Assembly: GCA_023376005.1 (NCBI GenBank)
Contig: CM042157.1
Span: 71,241,944 to 71,305,943, forward strand
Origin: Doryteuthis pealeii
Lineage: Eukaryota > Mollusca > Cephalopoda > Myopsida > Loliginidae
Length of the DNA: 64,000 nt
Direction: 5' to 3'
The notes under the pieces: generated by a model
The model's database searches: none
What the model was told of the DNA's origin: nothing
What the model saw: only the letters and a program-made list of their open reading frames with translations
Made by a program: the position numbers and the translations under genes
Part shown: piece after piece, positions 61,671 to 64,000 of the stretch
How the letters are laid out: every line of letters starts with the position of its first letter
Numbering within the stretch: position 1 is the first letter of the stretch

Positions 61671-62160
61671 TAAAGGAAGCCAGAAGTTTACTCACCAAAA
61701 GCAAAAATAACAATGACGAAAATAGGCATTTGCGCATGGGATCAGCACAGGTATAAAGTGAAAATAAAAATTATATTTTGGGACCAATCAGAGGCCTTTA
61801 AACAAGAAGTTTTAAAAAGACCGAATTTGGATTAGATATATAGGTCCGGTTTCTATTTAAATAGCAGATTAAAACATCAGACTACTGACTCCACATCACT
61901 CACTGCAAAGATTTTTTCTGCTGCTATCAAACAGACCATCCTTAAATGAAGCTGTCTCCTTTCTGTCTATCTAAAATCCATTTCACTGCGGACATTGAGG
62001 AATATACTTTTTACCCCTAAAAGGACTATAAGTAATCCTTTCTTTCTTTACTGCTGAACATTCTTACTACTTCATCTTCTCCTGACCTGTATACAAGAAC
62101 TTTGAATGAATATTACTCTTGTAAATTTTATTTCTTTGAATAGAAGGTTTATCTATTTAT
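61671..62160 (+). mobile_element. LTR-like fragment (same family, diverged)
   Basis: GGAAGCCAGAAGTTTACTC, GCATTTGCGCATGGGATCAG, GACCAATCAGAGGCCTTT, TATTTAAATAGC and CTATAAGTAATCC follow the same order as the other LTRs. The first bases TGTGGTG are missing or changed. The end is not defined. Confidence 0.5.
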
Positions 62161-63560
62161 TTCATTGAATATTTGTCTTTCTTTTTTACTTGTTCGATCT
62201 TATGGAGGTTTGCTTATAACTATATATCAAATATATACATATACAAAACCACCATAACATCACAGAAACAATCACCAGAAGGGACGTGTTTTTTTTTTCC
62301 TGTGGGGAAACTCGTTGGACATCTTCTGGTGTGTGACTGTTTGCTAGTGGCGGCTGGCGTCGGTAAGAGCAGTGACAAAAGTCTGAGATGACCGGACTGA
62401 CAATGTATCTCTATGAAGGAGACCGCAAACAGAGTGAGACAGGCCGACCCATGTAAAAAAAGGATGGTGTATCAATAGTGAGCTTGACATGTGGGTTGAT
62501 GCAAGTTCCTAGGCCACGGGTTTCCTGCTTGAGTCATATGGGGTCACTATTGAAGTCACGTGTTGACTGCATCTGGAATCGGATATGCGACACATTAACC
62601 TCACAGAACTTTAGGGACCCCCAAAACAACCTCACGTGATCAGTAGGATGGCTCAAAAAGGGACATAACTCCTATTTTTTGGACCAGGTTATCTCCCTTA
62701 CATCAATTTATCTAATGTTCTCTGAGGAAATTTTTATGGTAGCTCAAAATCACTATCTCGTATATTTTCACATCCGGATATTTTGAAGTAAAAGATAAAC
62801 ATGGAATTTTCTATCCAATATCTTTAAAAAATATTTATTCTTGGAAGTGTAGCCAAAAACACCTTTCTCTGTTACGATTGACACATTCATTTAGACTGGG
62901 AAAGAATTCGGCCCGTTTTGTCACCCATACTTGAAATTGACGATTTTTTTAAATCTTGAAAATTCTTTCCAAATATGTAGCATGTTGTAGTGCGTTTTTA
63001 AACTTGGATTTTTTCAAAGATAAAATCCAGGGCTATCTTTTGTTAAATTTTCAAGTTAGTCCATAATGCTGGAAGACATGTAAAATTGACCTTGAAATGT
63101 TTAATGTAGTAAAAAAACTCAGTTTAACTTAGATAAAATAAGTTTTTTTTTCATCAATTTAAAGAAAAATATATTTTTTAATACTACGAAAAAAAAAAAG
63201 CTACATTATTTATTTTTTAGTTTTAAGAAAATAACTTTTAAATTTTTAAATCACTTTTTTTAGAGTATTGAATTTATATATTTTTTTTAATCTTTTATTT
63301 TTCTATATATTCTTCAGGATATAATCTTTCAAGAAATCTAAAAATTAGGGACCGGGATTTTCTTTTCTTCAAATGGTCAAAGGTGACTCCCACATATACA
63401 TTCTGAATTGATAAAAAAACATATTTTTTTCAAGTTTTTTTTTAATAAAATAAACCAATCGTTGTAAAATAAAAGTTGTGGGAAAATAATCTGGTGAAAA
63501 TTTCATTAAAATTCAAACTGATTTTTGGTAAATGTTTTAAAATTAAGAAATTTTTTAAAA
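62160..63560. other. No gene recognised; GC-richer patch then AT-rich tail
   Basis: 62280-62650 is GC-richer and contains GGCTGGCGTCGGTAAGAGC, which resembles an exon end with a donor site, but no protein family is recognisable in any frame. 62660-63560 is AT-rich with homopolymers and lacks paired repeats. Confidence 0.4.
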
Positions 63561-63562
63561 AA

Positions 63563-64000
63563 CTAGCAAATATATGCACCCTCCGGGTGCAAGTATTTAA
63601 GTTTTAATATAATAAAATATCATATTAAATTAGAAAGGCCAATGAAACTGAATAAAAATGCAGATAACATGATTTGGAACAGAGGGGGTATGATTGAAAA
63701 ATAGAACAACTTTGAAACTAACTCTTCCATCATTTTCAATTACTCCTATTCCTAATTTAACTATTTAGTTAAAATAGGAAGTAAAGAATAATATTACAGT
63801 TATTTCTTTTTGTTAAGGGATTTCTTTTAAGATTTATTGAAGAGAATTTTGCTCATATTCGATAAGATAAAACTAAACAATTATAAATCAATAATATTAA
63901 GCACATATTTATTAAAATCAAATTTTTTAAGATCAATATGCAAATTAGCCTTCCCATTCACACTGTAAACCGCTGTTTTGTTGTATATATAAATACAACT
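63563..64000 (-). mobile_element. Non-autonomous Helitron (TATAATGGAGATT family), cut by the window end
   Basis: On the minus strand the 3' end is at 63566-63563: hairpin GCACCC.GGA.GGGTGC, ATATATTTG, CTAG before T. The body matches 54844-55495 in reverse as far as position 64000; the 5' end lies outside. Confidence 0.85.

Overview
The window is an AT-rich, intron- and repeat-dominated stretch of an animal nuclear genome. It holds no operons, no ribosome-binding sites and no dense coding. Tiny non-LTR retrotransposon tails, tRNA-derived SINEs, mariner-type and fold-back elements, Helitron ends and LTRs make up nearly everything readable. The mix suggests a large lophotrochozoan genome, with a mollusc (perhaps cephalopod) most likely. 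That is an impression from the repeat style, not a proven identification.

The first 32 kb is dominated by assembly-scale duplication. Segment A (1-6604) is followed at once by its own reverse complement A' (6605-13042). Next comes B' (13043-16989), then a 4.4 kb single-copy stretch (16990-21400), a gap of exactly 100 N (21401-21500), B (21501-25471, reverse complement of B') and a second, nearly identical A (25472-32028). A' and B' carry many more small indels than the two A copies, and A' holds a 189-bp poly-G tract found in no other copy. The simplest reading is a contig end built from an unpolished fold-back read, joined across a scaffold gap to a second contig that starts again in the same sequence. 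The true order is then probably (reverse complement of 16990-21400)-B-A.

The only cellular gene I recognise is in the single-copy stretch: a ribosomal protein S26 gene on the minus strand (17938-18653), with one candidate intron, a poly(A) signal and several single-base lesions.

From 32 to 64 kb the sequence is ordinary interspersed repeat. It contains at least four non-autonomous Helitron families, recognised by A|TC starts and hairpin-CTAG|T ends. It also has solo LTRs with 4-5 bp target duplications, a Ty3/gypsy-type LTR next to a tRNA-Trp-like primer site, and 3' ends of non-LTR retrotransposons, one with a 13-bp target duplication. There are many fold-back elements and two tandem arrays (a ~60-bp satellite at 53.6-54.1 kb and a 3 x 245-bp array at 58 kb).

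The most interesting signal is a set of hammerhead-ribozyme-like motifs (CTGANGA / helix II / GAAA / short stem III / stem I) inside several unrelated-looking fold-back or tandem elements at 15.8/22.6, 35.3, 35.6, 44.0, 44.3, 58.7, 58.8, 59.5 and 59.8 kb. They resemble what is known for Penelope-like elements and retrozymes. I found no intact transposase, reverse transcriptase, immune or toxin system.
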